Shown here: piece by piece, positions 8,234 through 16,624 of the stretch
How positions within the stretch are numbered: the stretch's first letter is position 1
Layout of the letters: each line of letters opens with the position of its first letter
From: Bacillota bacterium
Lineage (GTDB): Bacteria > Bacillota > Clostridia > Acetivibrionales > JAMNXU01
Length of the DNA stretch: 60,892 nucleotides
Direction: 5' to 3'
Assembly (NCBI GenBank): GCA_023623175.1
Contig: JAMNXU010000016.1
Location: 1 to 60,892 of the forward strand
Position numbers and translations under genes: made by a program
Notes under the pieces: generated by a model
The model's input: only the letters and a program-made list of their open reading frames with translations
Told to the model about the DNA's origin: nothing
Databases searched by the model: none

Positions 8234-10207
8234 ATGAAACCGTTAAAATATAAATCTTTGGTTGTTTTTGTTCTCATCGTCGCCGTTTTGACGGCATACC
8301 TTCCCGCAGCAGCAGCTGGATCGGACGACATACTGAGTATAGAACTGACGGTGGGCTCGGAAATAATGAAGGCCAATGGAGCTGTCATCAGGGTGGAAAA
8401 GCCCCATGTTTCCGGGAATACCGTGTATCTGCCGCTTGACCCGATTCTTGAATGCTTTGGTGCAGAGATTGTATATACAAGCAAAGGCACAGTGGAGATT
8501 ATTTACAGGGAAGATTTAATTGAGCTGATTCCCGGAAGCAGCGAATATTATCTCAACCTTAAGAAAAAGCAGCTTGTTTCCGCCGTCAGGCAAGGCTTAA
8601 AAGGCCTGATGGTCCCGCTAGAACTCATCACTGAAAACTTCGACGTCAGGACCGAATACAATCCCGCGAACGGAAAAATACAAATTATAATGGAAGATGA
8701 CGGTGCTCTGACGGATTTATCCTTCCTTACAGACAGCATAACAAAACCCGCAGTCGGAAACAGTTATTTCAACTGGCGTGTCAACGTACCCAGCAGCTCG
8801 AGAATTATTGACATATCCTTCAATTCCAGGTATGTATGCATATTGAACAGTTACAGGGGAATAGCCATTGAAATTGAAGTCCTGCCTGCTGACGGAAAAA
8901 CGCTGGAGGAATACTACAATTCCGTAATTGAGGATCCTGAATCATACCTGTATTCCGAACCTTCGGAAGCGTTACTCAGGCAGGATGTCGTCCCGGCATA
9001 CGCGGAATTCCAGTATACGAATCCCGATTACGAGGCAGTGCTTGAACGCGCTTTCGTTAAAGATAACTACATATACATACTGAGACTGACATACTATATC
9101 GAAACCGACCCCGAAACTATTACGGAAAACAGCTATCTCATGGGAATAATCAATTCCTTCAGCCTCGACTACACCGGCAACGACCGTACCGTGCAGAATC
9201 TTTCCACCGTGGAATACGGCCTTGTGAAATTCGAAAACTATTTCGTCCTGGATGCCACAACGGGATATACCTTGTGGGAAATTAGCGTCCTGCCCGAATG
9301 GGATGTCGTTGAACAAAGCTTCAACTATATATTCCTCGGAACAGGCAGAAAAGAGTACATCAGCATTTATGTACTTGAAGGACCTTCGGAAACCGACGTA
9401 GCAGCTTACGGCAGGCATATGCTTTCAAACTATGAAAAATACATGAATCCTGGTCTTTACAAGCTTATTTCCGCGGAAGAAGGTTCCCTCGCAGGATATA
9501 AAAGCTATAACATCATGTACCGCTTAACCGTCGGTGACTCCGAGTATATATACGACGACAGGTTTGTTTTTGCCAACGGCCTGATGTATAATCTTACAGT
9601 AAAGGCACCTGCCGAAAGTTATGAAGAAAAATCCGCCGTCATTGACAATCTCCTTGAAACGTTCAGGATAGGTGATTTAAGCGGGACCGACTTCAAAGAT
9701 TATTTCGAATTCTATAACAGCATGTTCGGAAGCCGCAGGCTCGCTTCATCCGACAGAATTGTCCCTTACCAGGACAGGAACTATAAATGGTCCCTGAGAC
9801 TGCCCGGTTACTGGATGAGCTATGCTTCTTTCTTAAACAATGTAAAGGCGTTTTCAAGCCCGTATGCCCATATTGAGGTGGCGGTGGAAGCCGTTCCCGC
9901 ATTGAAATCCATTGAAAATGAAGACATTGAAAAGCAATTCACAATACTCTCAATTTTCCTGGACAATTTTGAAAACGTGAAGACGGTGGACAAAATCGTG
10001 AAGGAAAAAGACGAAAATGTAAGGCTGCTGGTTTACAGGATAGAAGACGAAGAAGAGCAGCTGTTCGGGGAATTAAAATGCCGCATTGTAACCGGTAATG
10101 AATACAGCTACTGCTTTATGACGCTTGTTTCCGATAGCAGCAATACCAGTGCGACAACGGAGGAAGTTGAAAATATCTGGGCTTCCTTCACCGTTTCGGG
10201 CAGATAA
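8234..10207 (+). CDS. Exported protein with stalk-like N-terminal domain, function unknown
   Basis: 657 residues from the ATG at 8234 (AAAGGA about 8 bp upstream). An upstream in-frame start at 8189 would bury the signal peptide. A signal peptide covers about residues 1-28 (hydrophobic run, then AAAAGSDD). The next 130 residues (GAVIRVEKP, VYLPLDPILECFGAEIVYTS) resemble the copper-amine-oxidase N-terminal or stalk domain common in clostridial surface proteins. The rest looks like two or three repeated beta-rich units of about 150 residues, each with WRVNVP- or WSLRLPGYW-type openings, of a kind I cannot assign. It follows the protease closely, so both may act in envelope maintenance. No catalytic motif is visible. 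Confidence 0.65.
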   Translation: MKPLKYKSLVVFVLIVAVLTAYLPAAAAGSDDILSIELTVGSEIMKANGAVIRVEKPHVSGNTVYLPLDPILECFGAEIVYTSKGTVEIIYREDLIELIPGSSEYYLNLKKKQLVSAVRQGLKGLMVPLELITENFDVRTEYNPANGKIQIIMEDDGALTDLSFLTDSITKPAVGNSYFNWRVNVPSSSRIIDISFNSRYVCILNSYRGIAIEIEVLPADGKTLEEYYNSVIEDPESYLYSEPSEALLRQDVVPAYAEFQYTNPDYEAVLERAFVKDNYIYILRLTYYIETDPETITENSYLMGIINSFSLDYTGNDRTVQNLSTVEYGLVKFENYFVLDATTGYTLWEISVLPEWDVVEQSFNYIFLGTGRKEYISIYVLEGPSETDVAAYGRHMLSNYEKYMNPGLYKLISAEEGSLAGYKSYNIMYRLTVGDSEYIYDDRFVFANGLMYNLTVKAPAESYEEKSAVIDNLLETFRIGDLSGTDFKDYFEFYNSMFGSRRLASSDRIVPYQDRNYKWSLRLPGYWMSYASFLNNVKAFSSPYAHIEVAVEAVPALKSIENEDIEKQFTILSIFLDNFENVKTVDKIVKEKDENVRLLVYRIEDEEEQLFGELKCRIVTGNEYSYCFMTLVSDSSNTSATTEEVENIWASFTVSGR

Positions 10208-10258
10208 ATGCCGATATATGAGTCATAATAACATTAAATAATTCTTTATAACGTAACA

Positions 10259-10388
10259 GTAAATGAACTTCAATCAGGGTAAATGAATCTTAATAACGTT
10301 AAAATTATTAGTAGCTATAAATGAATCTAATAACATAAATGAATCTTATAGCAGTAAATGAATTCTTAAAATCGGTAAATAAATCTTG
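10259..10388 (+). repeat. Six degenerate copies of a TAAATGAATCTTAATAAC-like unit
   Basis: Copies begin near 10259, 10279, 10316, 10336, 10353 and 10374, at variable spacing of about 17-37 bp. They fill the spacer between the exported-protein gene and rarA. They contain in-frame-like ATGs but no ribosome binding sites. The pattern suggests duplication and slippage, and a protein-binding array is possible. Confidence 0.6.
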
Positions 10389-10432
10389 TTTCCGGAAGCC
10401 CGTTAACAAAAGACAGAAGGGGTGGGACAGAC

Positions 10433-11803
10433 ATGTCAGGGATGAGAGAACCCCTTGCTTACAGGATGTCTCCGAGGACGCTGGAAGAGTTTGTCGGACA
10501 GGAGGAAGTCGTAGGGAAGGGCAAGCTGCTGTATCGCATGATAAAGGCTGACAGGATTTCATCGATAATCCTGTTCGGCCCTCCCGGCACGGGAAAAACT
10601 TCGCTGGCGCGCATTATAGCCGCGACAACGAAGGCCAGCTTTGAAAAAATAAACGCCGTCACGGCCGGCATTGCCGATATACGAAGGATTGTCGAGGACA
10701 CCCAGAACCCGATGCTCAATCCCAGCGGCAGGACCGTACTGTTCATAGATGAAATCCACAGATTTAACAAGGCGCAGCAGGATGCTCTTCTTCCTTACGT
10801 GGAAAACGGTACCATAGTCCTGATCGGGGCGACAACGGAAAATCCCTATTACGAGGTAAACAAGGCCTTAATATCCCGATCCTCCGTATTCATGCTCAAG
10901 CCGCTCAGGGAAGAACATATAAAGATCCTGATTAATCGCGCGCTCGGGGACAGGGAAAGGGGACTGGGATATCTCGACATTTCCATGTCGGAAGAAGCGA
11001 AGGATTATCTCGCCAATATATGCAACGGCGATGCAAGGGTAGCTCTCAATGCGCTGGAACTCGCCGTTATGACGAGTGAACCCAACAAGGACGGTAAAAT
11101 TGAAATAGACCTGTCCGTTATTGCCGAGTGCGTGCAAAAAAGACCCTTAAACTTTGACAAGGACGGGGATAATCATTATGACAACATCAGCGCGATGATA
11201 AAGTCCATGAGGGGAAGCGATCCCGACGCCGCTGTGTTTTACCTTGCGAGAGCCCTGTATGCGGGCGAGGATCCCGAGTTTCTCGCAAGAAGAATTATAA
11301 TCGCGGCCTCGGAAGATGTGGGGATGGCAAATCCCACGGCTCTCCAGGTAGCTGTGGCAGCGGCCGAGGCAGTCAGGATGGTGGGCATGCCCGAGGCAAG
11401 GATAATCCTGGCCCATGCGGCCATTGCCGTAGCCACAAGCCCCAAGTCCAACTCGTGCTATATGGCAATCGAATCGGCGCTCCACGACATACAAAACCGC
11501 CGCACAGGGTCAGTTCCCCTTCATCTCCGCTCAACGCCCGTGGAAGAACTCAGGGAGAAATTCGGGTACGGAAAGGATTACAAGTATCCCCATGACTATC
11601 CCAACAACCTGGTAAGGCAGGAATACCTGCCCGAAGAGATCAGGGGGACCATATACTACAGGCCGGGCAACAACGGTTATGAAGCAAGGATCAGGGAGTG
11701 GCTCGAGAAATGGAGAGGTGATAAGAACAGGGACCAGGATAGGGATGCGGATAAGGATAAAGTTCAGGTAAAGAGCCAGGATCCGGATAAGGAAAAGGAA
11801 TAG
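10433..11803 (+). CDS. rarA: Replication-associated recombination protein A (RarA/MgsA AAA+ ATPase)
   Basis: 456 residues. AAA+ ATPase with Walker A GPPGTGKTS (49-57), Walker B VLFIDEIHRF (about 102-111) and sensor 1 GATTENPYYEVN. The C-terminal tetramerisation domain includes the conserved CYMAIESALHDI and GTVPLHLR-like (GSVPLHLRSTPVEELREKFG) blocks. RarA acts at stalled replication forks. The start follows AGAAGGGGTGGG. The last 30 residues or so are unusual: a low-complexity K/D/Q/R tail made by a roughly six-base DNA repeat that continues past the stop codon. Family members normally end near residue 425-430. Confidence 0.95.
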   Translation: MSGMREPLAYRMSPRTLEEFVGQEEVVGKGKLLYRMIKADRISSIILFGPPGTGKTSLARIIAATTKASFEKINAVTAGIADIRRIVEDTQNPMLNPSGRTVLFIDEIHRFNKAQQDALLPYVENGTIVLIGATTENPYYEVNKALISRSSVFMLKPLREEHIKILINRALGDRERGLGYLDISMSEEAKDYLANICNGDARVALNALELAVMTSEPNKDGKIEIDLSVIAECVQKRPLNFDKDGDNHYDNISAMIKSMRGSDPDAAVFYLARALYAGEDPEFLARRIIIAASEDVGMANPTALQVAVAAAEAVRMVGMPEARIILAHAAIAVATSPKSNSCYMAIESALHDIQNRRTGSVPLHLRSTPVEELREKFGYGKDYKYPHDYPNNLVRQEYLPEEIRGTIYYRPGNNGYEARIREWLEKWRGDKNRDQDRDADKDKVQVKSQDPDKEKE

Positions 11804-11852
11804 CATTAGGATAAGAATCAGAATCAAAATCAGGTTCAAGACCATGAATAAT

Positions 11853-11886
11853 AAGGGTTATAACCTTTGCCGGGGTTATAACCCTT
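11853..11886. terminator. Perfect 12-bp inverted repeat between convergent rarA and the sugar kinase
   Basis: AAGGGTTATAAC (11853-11864) and GTTATAACCCTT (11875-11886) enclose a 10-nt loop. The position suggests a shared terminator, but neither strand has a clear U-run, so this could also be a protein-binding palindrome. Confidence 0.4.
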
Positions 11887-11926
11887 TCCATGTTGAAATA
11901 AGGTATTTTCAGGATAATATGTATGC

Positions 11927-13138
11927 TCAAGATCCGAATACTTTCCTGAATTCCCCGGAAAAAACCACGCCCTTGCCGAGCGCATACTCTTTCAGCAACT
12001 CAGGAGTTGCTTCCTGGTGTATCGAGTCATAGGTCGTAACCGAAAGGGAAGCAAGTATTGTGCCGAGCTCAACTGCGCTCTTTACGGGAGTTTCGGAAAA
12101 TATCAAATCGGATTTGCCTTTCAAAAATGGAAGACCGCAGCATAAGCCTGCGAGTGTGCCAGACAGCAAAGCGTCTCCTGCGCCGCCCGTTGCGGCAGCT
12201 TCAGTTTTTAATGGCGGAACGTGCTCCTCAATACCTTTGCTGAAACAATAGCTGCCGTTCGGCCCGTCGGTGACAATAAGCATTATGTCCGGGTTTTTTT
12301 CCGAAACCACTTTGTAGCAGGCACGGGCAAACGACTTCGAGGAGTTTTCGCCAATTGCATTTTCATCATGATTGCCACATGGAAAACCGTCACCGTGCCG
12401 GGCACTGCCAACCTCACCGTTTTCATAAAGAACGCCTTTTCCCATTCTCAAAATGGCAGCAGCTTCGTCAATATTTACGGAAAGCAGATCCGTCAGTTCA
12501 AATCCGCTCGCACTGCAAAACTCATCAACTTCTCCAGACAACACTGAAGCCGCATTGAAAAATTTACGCTTACGTCCCTCTTTAAGCAGCTGAATCCTTG
12601 TTTCGACAGGCACTTCAGGAGCGGCCAGCATTATTGTCGGAACATCCCTGTCACGGGAATACTCATTTCCGAAGGCAGAAATCCCACCACCGTCAATTAA
12701 AGCCATAAAATCCGTAATATCGGAAGGCTCCACCATGCTGCTCGCGCTTGAAGAAGTGGTGATATTTCCGCCGGTGCTGTCGGGGTAAATAAAGCATACG
12801 CTGAAAAGAGTGCTTGCGCCGGGCTGAATTTTCACGCCGTGCATTTTCATACCTGACCCGGCCATTTCCCTTAAAATCTGCCTTCCCTGTTCATCATCGC
12901 CGACTCTGCCTATGGGGAAAACTTCAAAACTTTCGCCTGAAAGAAACACCGAAATATAGTGCAGAATTATGTGCTGCTTGCAGTAATCCCTGTACGGCAG
13001 CCTGTCACCAAGCCTGCTTTCATTGCGGCCAAGCGTGTGATTTCCCTGCAGTTTGAAAAACATACCGGTGCCAAGACCGCCGGTTCCAATTATTCTTTTG
13101 TATCTGTAATCATTACCCAATGGTCTCAGCTTTGTCAT
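11927..13138 (-). CDS. PfkB-family carbohydrate kinase
   Basis: 403 residues, longer than a typical PfkB kinase (about 300-330). The C-terminal signature GGAGDALLSGTLAGL contains the catalytic base D322. GRVGDDEQGRQIL is the early substrate-lid region of the family. The N-terminal GTGGLGTGMFFKLQGNHTLGRNESR is a variant of the usual opening. The gene overlaps the upstream NagB-like gene by 4 bp (ATGA) with a GAGGGAG ribosome binding site, so the two proteins are made together. I infer that it phosphorylates a sugar, or a sugar phosphate, in the same pathway. The exact substrate cannot be read from sequence. Confidence 0.85.
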   Translation of the reverse strand: MTKLRPLGNDYRYKRIIGTGGLGTGMFFKLQGNHTLGRNESRLGDRLPYRDYCKQHIILHYISVFLSGESFEVFPIGRVGDDEQGRQILREMAGSGMKMHGVKIQPGASTLFSVCFIYPDSTGGNITTSSSASSMVEPSDITDFMALIDGGGISAFGNEYSRDRDVPTIMLAAPEVPVETRIQLLKEGRKRKFFNAASVLSGEVDEFCSASGFELTDLLSVNIDEAAAILRMGKGVLYENGEVGSARHGDGFPCGNHDENAIGENSSKSFARACYKVVSEKNPDIMLIVTDGPNGSYCFSKGIEEHVPPLKTEAAATGGAGDALLSGTLAGLCCGLPFLKGKSDLIFSETPVKSAVELGTILASLSVTTYDSIHQEATPELLKEYALGKGVVFSGEFRKVFGS

Positions 13139-14034
13139 ACATTTACTCCCTCAAATTCCCAGTCCGGGTTTTCCGATATGGGGTGGCAGGCAGTTTCATA
13201 AGTGGCCGTTATCAGTGCGTCAGGGTGGCTTTGCAGCAGTGTCATGGGATATTCCACGGTTTCCCCGGAGAACAGCGCCACGCGCAGCGCCGTCTGCTTC
13301 CAGGCGCCAGTATCGCTGTAGACTCTGACCTTTTTGGCAGACAGGCATTCTTTCATGCCAAGGGTTATGGACATCGGGGGAACGAACTGGTACGCCGCTC
13401 CAAAACTCCTGTGGGCCAGCGTGATAATGGTATCAATGTTGTTTTCCTGTATGCGCAGTTCAGAATTTCTGAGCTGTTCCAGGGTTATTTTGCTGAAGGG
13501 ATGGCGTCTTGCCTGGTTATAGGCAATATGCCCGTCCTGGCCCCAGCCGCCCAGCGTAAGATCAATCGGTGCTTCGGAAATTTTCTCCTTGATGTACTCT
13601 ATGAGCCTGGGCTCAGGGAAAAACCTCTGATCCATGGGAACAGCCAGTTCAGGATCGATTCCGCCGTAAAAATGTTTTTCCATGAAGGTCCTGAAATTAT
13701 ACGGGTGATTTTTCGGCAGCAGCTTGCCTTCCCAGTTAAGGCATTCATCCATGTGGAAGACATAAAGATTTTTTAGCGATACTCTTTCCTCGTTTACTAT
13801 GCGCGTAAAGGGTTCATACCAGCATTTCGGCCCGCAGGGTACAATGGCCCTGTAGGGGCGACCTTCGCGGTTTGCTGCCTTTATTTCGTCTACAAACTCT
13901 CTCGCCATTACTTCTCCCATTTCTCTTGAATCCCTTACGATCCTGAAAGGCACTTTCAAATCCGGGTGGCCTTCCAGCTGATCAACGGGGATACTGCACC
14001 ACTTGTAAAGATCCTTTATACTTATATCGCTCAT
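13135..14034 (-). CDS. NagB-like sugar-phosphate isomerase/deaminase homologue
   Basis: 299 residues, aligning over its length with glucosamine-6-phosphate deaminase (about 266 residues) plus an N-terminal extension of about 25. The general base region is HMDE (D96), matching E. coli D72. GGWGQDGHIAYNQ matches the E. coli block with D141, H143 and E148: here D167 and H169 are kept, but the position of ring-opening E148 is Q174. The C-terminal SHPDALI block is also kept. The change suggests altered chemistry or substrate rather than a simple NagB. The start has GGAGGG 6 bp upstream. It is the first gene of an operon with a PfkB kinase; no nagA or transporter is adjacent. Confidence 0.8.
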   Translation of the reverse strand: MSDISIKDLYKWCSIPVDQLEGHPDLKVPFRIVRDSREMGEVMAREFVDEIKAANREGRPYRAIVPCGPKCWYEPFTRIVNEERVSLKNLYVFHMDECLNWEGKLLPKNHPYNFRTFMEKHFYGGIDPELAVPMDQRFFPEPRLIEYIKEKISEAPIDLTLGGWGQDGHIAYNQARRHPFSKITLEQLRNSELRIQENNIDTIITLAHRSFGAAYQFVPPMSITLGMKECLSAKKVRVYSDTGAWKQTALRVALFSGETVEYPMTLLQSHPDALITATYETACHPISENPDWEFEGVNV

Positions 14035-14293
14035 TCCATGCCCTCCGTTTTGTAAAATGAATAACAGTCATTTAAAAATAATTACTTTAAGGTTATTGTG
14101 AGTGCTAATTATTACTTCGTTCCATATTAAAATTATCAGGATTGGATTATTGGGCCGGGCTGATAAATAATCATGCCAAACCTGACAATAATATTATCAA
14201 TGAACGGAACAGGCACGTCAATTCATTTGAAAGCGAAAAACAAGAACTGGAACCGTAAAAATGCAGAAAATGGTTCTGTGTGAAAAAACTATA

Positions 14294-14325
14294 TTGACTT
14301 TTAAAATCCTTAGTGATATTCTAAG
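14294..14325 (+). promoter_or_regulatory. Promoter and possible operator of the iscR-nifS-nifU-mnmA operon
   Basis: TTGACT (14294-14299), 17 bp, TATTCT (14317-14322). An imperfect dyad, CTTAG (14309-14313) and CTAAG (14321-14325), covers the -10 box. Autorepression by the Rrf2 protein at such a site is known for IscR; here it is an inference. The rest of 14035-14293 contains only the divergent upstream region of the NagB-like gene and no further gene. Confidence 0.6.
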
Positions 14326-14370
14326 AATGAAATCTGAGTAAATTACTTGGAATTAGGAGACTGATATGAT

Positions 14371-14820
14371 ATGAAGCTTTCAACGAGGGGCAGATACGGC
14401 ATCAAGGCCATGCTTGACCTGGCGCTGAATTCCCAGGAAGGCCAGGTTTCCCTCAAAAGTATAGCCGAAAGGCAGGACATATCGGAAAACTACCTGGAGC
14501 AGCTTTTCGCGATGTTGAGGAAAAACGGCCTTGTAAAAAGCGTGAGGGGCGCCCAGGGAGGATACATGCTCGCGACGAGCCCTGACAATATCACTGTAGG
14601 ATCTGTTCTTCGTTCGCTCGAGGGATCGCTGGCACCCGTAGAATGCGTTTCGGAGGACAGCACGAACGTGTGTGACAGGGCAAATGCCTGCGTGACAAGG
14701 CTTGTTTGGAAAAAAATAAGGGACAGGGTCAATGAGGTGGTGGATTCCATCACGCTCCAGGACCTTGTGAATGAAGTTAAGAAGATGAATGAAGACAACG
14801 GCTATATGTACTACATTTAG
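14371..14820 (+). CDS. iscR: Rrf2/IscR-family Fe-S cluster regulator
   Basis: 149 residues. An N-terminal winged helix-turn-helix (MKLSTRGRYGIKAMLDLA, recognition region ISENYLEQLF) is followed by the Rrf2 cluster loop with three cysteines, C92, C101 and C107, close to the spacing of E. coli IscR (92, 98, 104). It probably holds a [2Fe-2S] cluster and represses the operon when clusters are sufficient. It is the first gene before nifS-nifU-mnmA, with an AGGAGA ribosome binding site and a promoter overlapped by an inverted repeat. Confidence 0.9.
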   Translation: MKLSTRGRYGIKAMLDLALNSQEGQVSLKSIAERQDISENYLEQLFAMLRKNGLVKSVRGAQGGYMLATSPDNITVGSVLRSLEGSLAPVECVSEDSTNVCDRANACVTRLVWKKIRDRVNEVVDSITLQDLVNEVKKMNEDNGYMYYI

Positions 14821-14946
14821 CCATGTCACAAGGCATATGAATTCCTACAAAAACGGTGGAAATTATGTTTAATAATTGATCCTCCGGGAATATTTAAATA
14901 GGTAAAATAAATCATGCAAAACACTCGGCATTAAGGGGTAATTTCC

Positions 14947-16128
14947 ATGAGCGAAAGATTTGTGTATCTTGATCACGCTGCAACAACCTATGTAAGAAAA
15001 GAAGTTCTCGAGGCAATGTTGCCTTATTTCACTGAAAAATACGGCAATGCCTCCACAATATATTCCATCGGCCGCGAAAGCAAAAAAGCCATTGAAGAAG
15101 CGAGGGAAAAAGTGGCTTTGGCACTGGGAGCCGACGTGAAGGAGATCTTCTTCACCGGCTCGGGCACTGAGGCCGACAACTGGGTGATCAAGGGAGTTGC
15201 CTATGCCAACAGGCAAAAGGGCAATCACATTATTACAAGCTCGATCGAACACCATGCCGTGCTTCACACCTGTCAGTACCTTGAGAGTGAAGGCTTTGAA
15301 GTTACTTATCTGCCGGTGGACAAGGACGGACTGGTTTCGCCCGAAGACGTGAGAAAAGCCATTCGCCCTGAGACCATCCTGATTTCGATAATGTTTGCAA
15401 ACAACGAAATCGGCACAATCCAGCCCATCGGGGAAATCGGCGCCATTGCCAGGGAGAAGGGCGTTTATTTCCACACTGACGCCGTCCAGGCCGTAGGCAA
15501 TGTGCCCATTGACGTGAACAAAATGAACATCGACCTCCTGTCGCTTTCAGGGCACAAATTCTATGGTCCCAAGGGCATCGGCGCTTTATATATACGCAAA
15601 GGGGTCAAGATCACCAATTTCATGCATGGAGGCGCCCAGGAGCGCGGCAGGCGCGCCAGTACCGAGAACGTACCCGCAATCGTAGGTCTTGGCAAAGCCA
15701 TTGAAATTGCCACGAAGAATATGGATGAATATAACAGGAAACTTATTGCGCTCAGGGACCGTACGATTGATGAACTGTTCAGGAGGATTCCTCATATAAG
15801 GCTGAACGGTCACAGGGAAAAGCGCCTCCCGGGCAATGTGAACATTTCCTTTGAATATATCGAAGGAGAATCGCTGTTACTGATGCTTGACATGAAGGGG
15901 ATTGCGGCTTCGAGCGGTTCGGCGTGCACGTCGGGTTCCCTCGATCCTTCCCATGTTCTCCTCGCCATCGGGTTAAGTCACGAAACGGCCCACGGGTCCC
16001 TGAGGCTGACCTTCGGGGAAGAGAACACGATGGAGGACGTGGATTACCTGCTTGAAACTCTGCCGCCCATAGTAGAGAGACTTAGAGCCATGTCTCCATT
16101 ATATGAAAAAGTGAAAGAGGGAGTCTAA
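14947..16128 (+). CDS. nifS: Cysteine desulfurase NifS/IscS for Fe-S cluster assembly
   Basis: 393 residues. The PLP lysine is K204 in [10 protein letters not shown] and the catalytic cysteine is C327 in [15 protein letters not shown]. The N-terminal [14 protein letters not shown] is typical. It supplies sulfur to the scaffold encoded immediately downstream (the stop at 16128 is followed directly by the nifU ATG) and to MnmA. AAGGGG lies 9 bp before the start. It is distinct from the ThiI-linked desulfurase at 2789-3952. Confidence 0.95.
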   Translation: MSERFVYLDHAATTYVRKEVLEAMLPYFTEKYGNASTIYSIGRESKKAIEEAREKVALALGADVKEIFFTGSGTEADNWVIKGVAYANRQKGNHIITSSIEHHAVLHTCQYLESEGFEVTYLPVDKDGLVSPEDVRKAIRPETILISIMFANNEIGTIQPIGEIGAIAREKGVYFHTDAVQAVGNVPIDVNKMNIDLLSLSGHKFYGPKGIGALYIRKGVKITNFMHGGAQERGRRASTENVPAIVGLGKAIEIATKNMDEYNRKLIALRDRTIDELFRRIPHIRLNGHREKRLPGNVNISFEYIEGESLLLMLDMKGIAASSGSACTSGSLDPSHVLLAIGLSHETAHGSLRLTFGEENTMEDVDYLLETLPPIVERLRAMSPLYEKVKEGV

Positions 16129-16584
16129 ATGTACAGTGAAAAAGTAATGGACCATTTCATGAATCCAAGAAATGTGGGAGAAATAGAAAATGCCGACGGC
16201 GTCGGCGAGGTCGGCAACGCCAAGTGCGGAGACATAATGAAAATGTACCTTAAGATAGACAACGGCGTAATAGTCGATGCCAAGTTCAAGACGTTCGGAT
16301 GCGGCGCTGCCGTTGCAACGAGCAGCATGGCAACGGAAATGATCAAGGGAAAGACTGTCGAGGAAGCTTTAAAGATTACGAACAAAGCCGTTGCCGAAGC
16401 CCTGGACGGACTTCCGCCCGTCAAGATGCACTGTTCCGTGCTCGCGGAAGAAGCCATAAAATCCGCCATTGCGGATTACATGAAAAACAGGGGAATTTCG
16501 CTCGATAATGACGGAGGAGATTGCAACGCATGCAGCAGGCGCTGCGAGGATGTCCACGAGCAGTTCGATGAAGATTCAGCATGA
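16129..16584 (+). CDS. nifU: Fe-S cluster scaffold NifU/IscU-like
   Basis: 151 residues. The three cluster-ligand cysteines are C33 (KCGD), C58 (GCGAA) and C102 (HCSVLAEEAI), and the GD pair of the IscU fold is kept. A C-terminal extension after residue 120 adds three more cysteines (C132, C135, C139: CNACSRRC), as in many clostridial NifU proteins that lack the Nfu domain. The ribosome binding site GAGGGAG lies in the end of nifS. The scaffold receives sulfur from NifS and passes on clusters. Confidence 0.93.
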   Translation: MYSEKVMDHFMNPRNVGEIENADGVGEVGNAKCGDIMKMYLKIDNGVIVDAKFKTFGCGAAVATSSMATEMIKGKTVEEALKITNKAVAEALDGLPPVKMHCSVLAEEAIKSAIADYMKNRGISLDNDGGDCNACSRRCEDVHEQFDEDSA

Positions 16585-16624
16585 ATTTTCATGACATTTC
16601 AGATGCGCTAAACGGAGGAACGCG

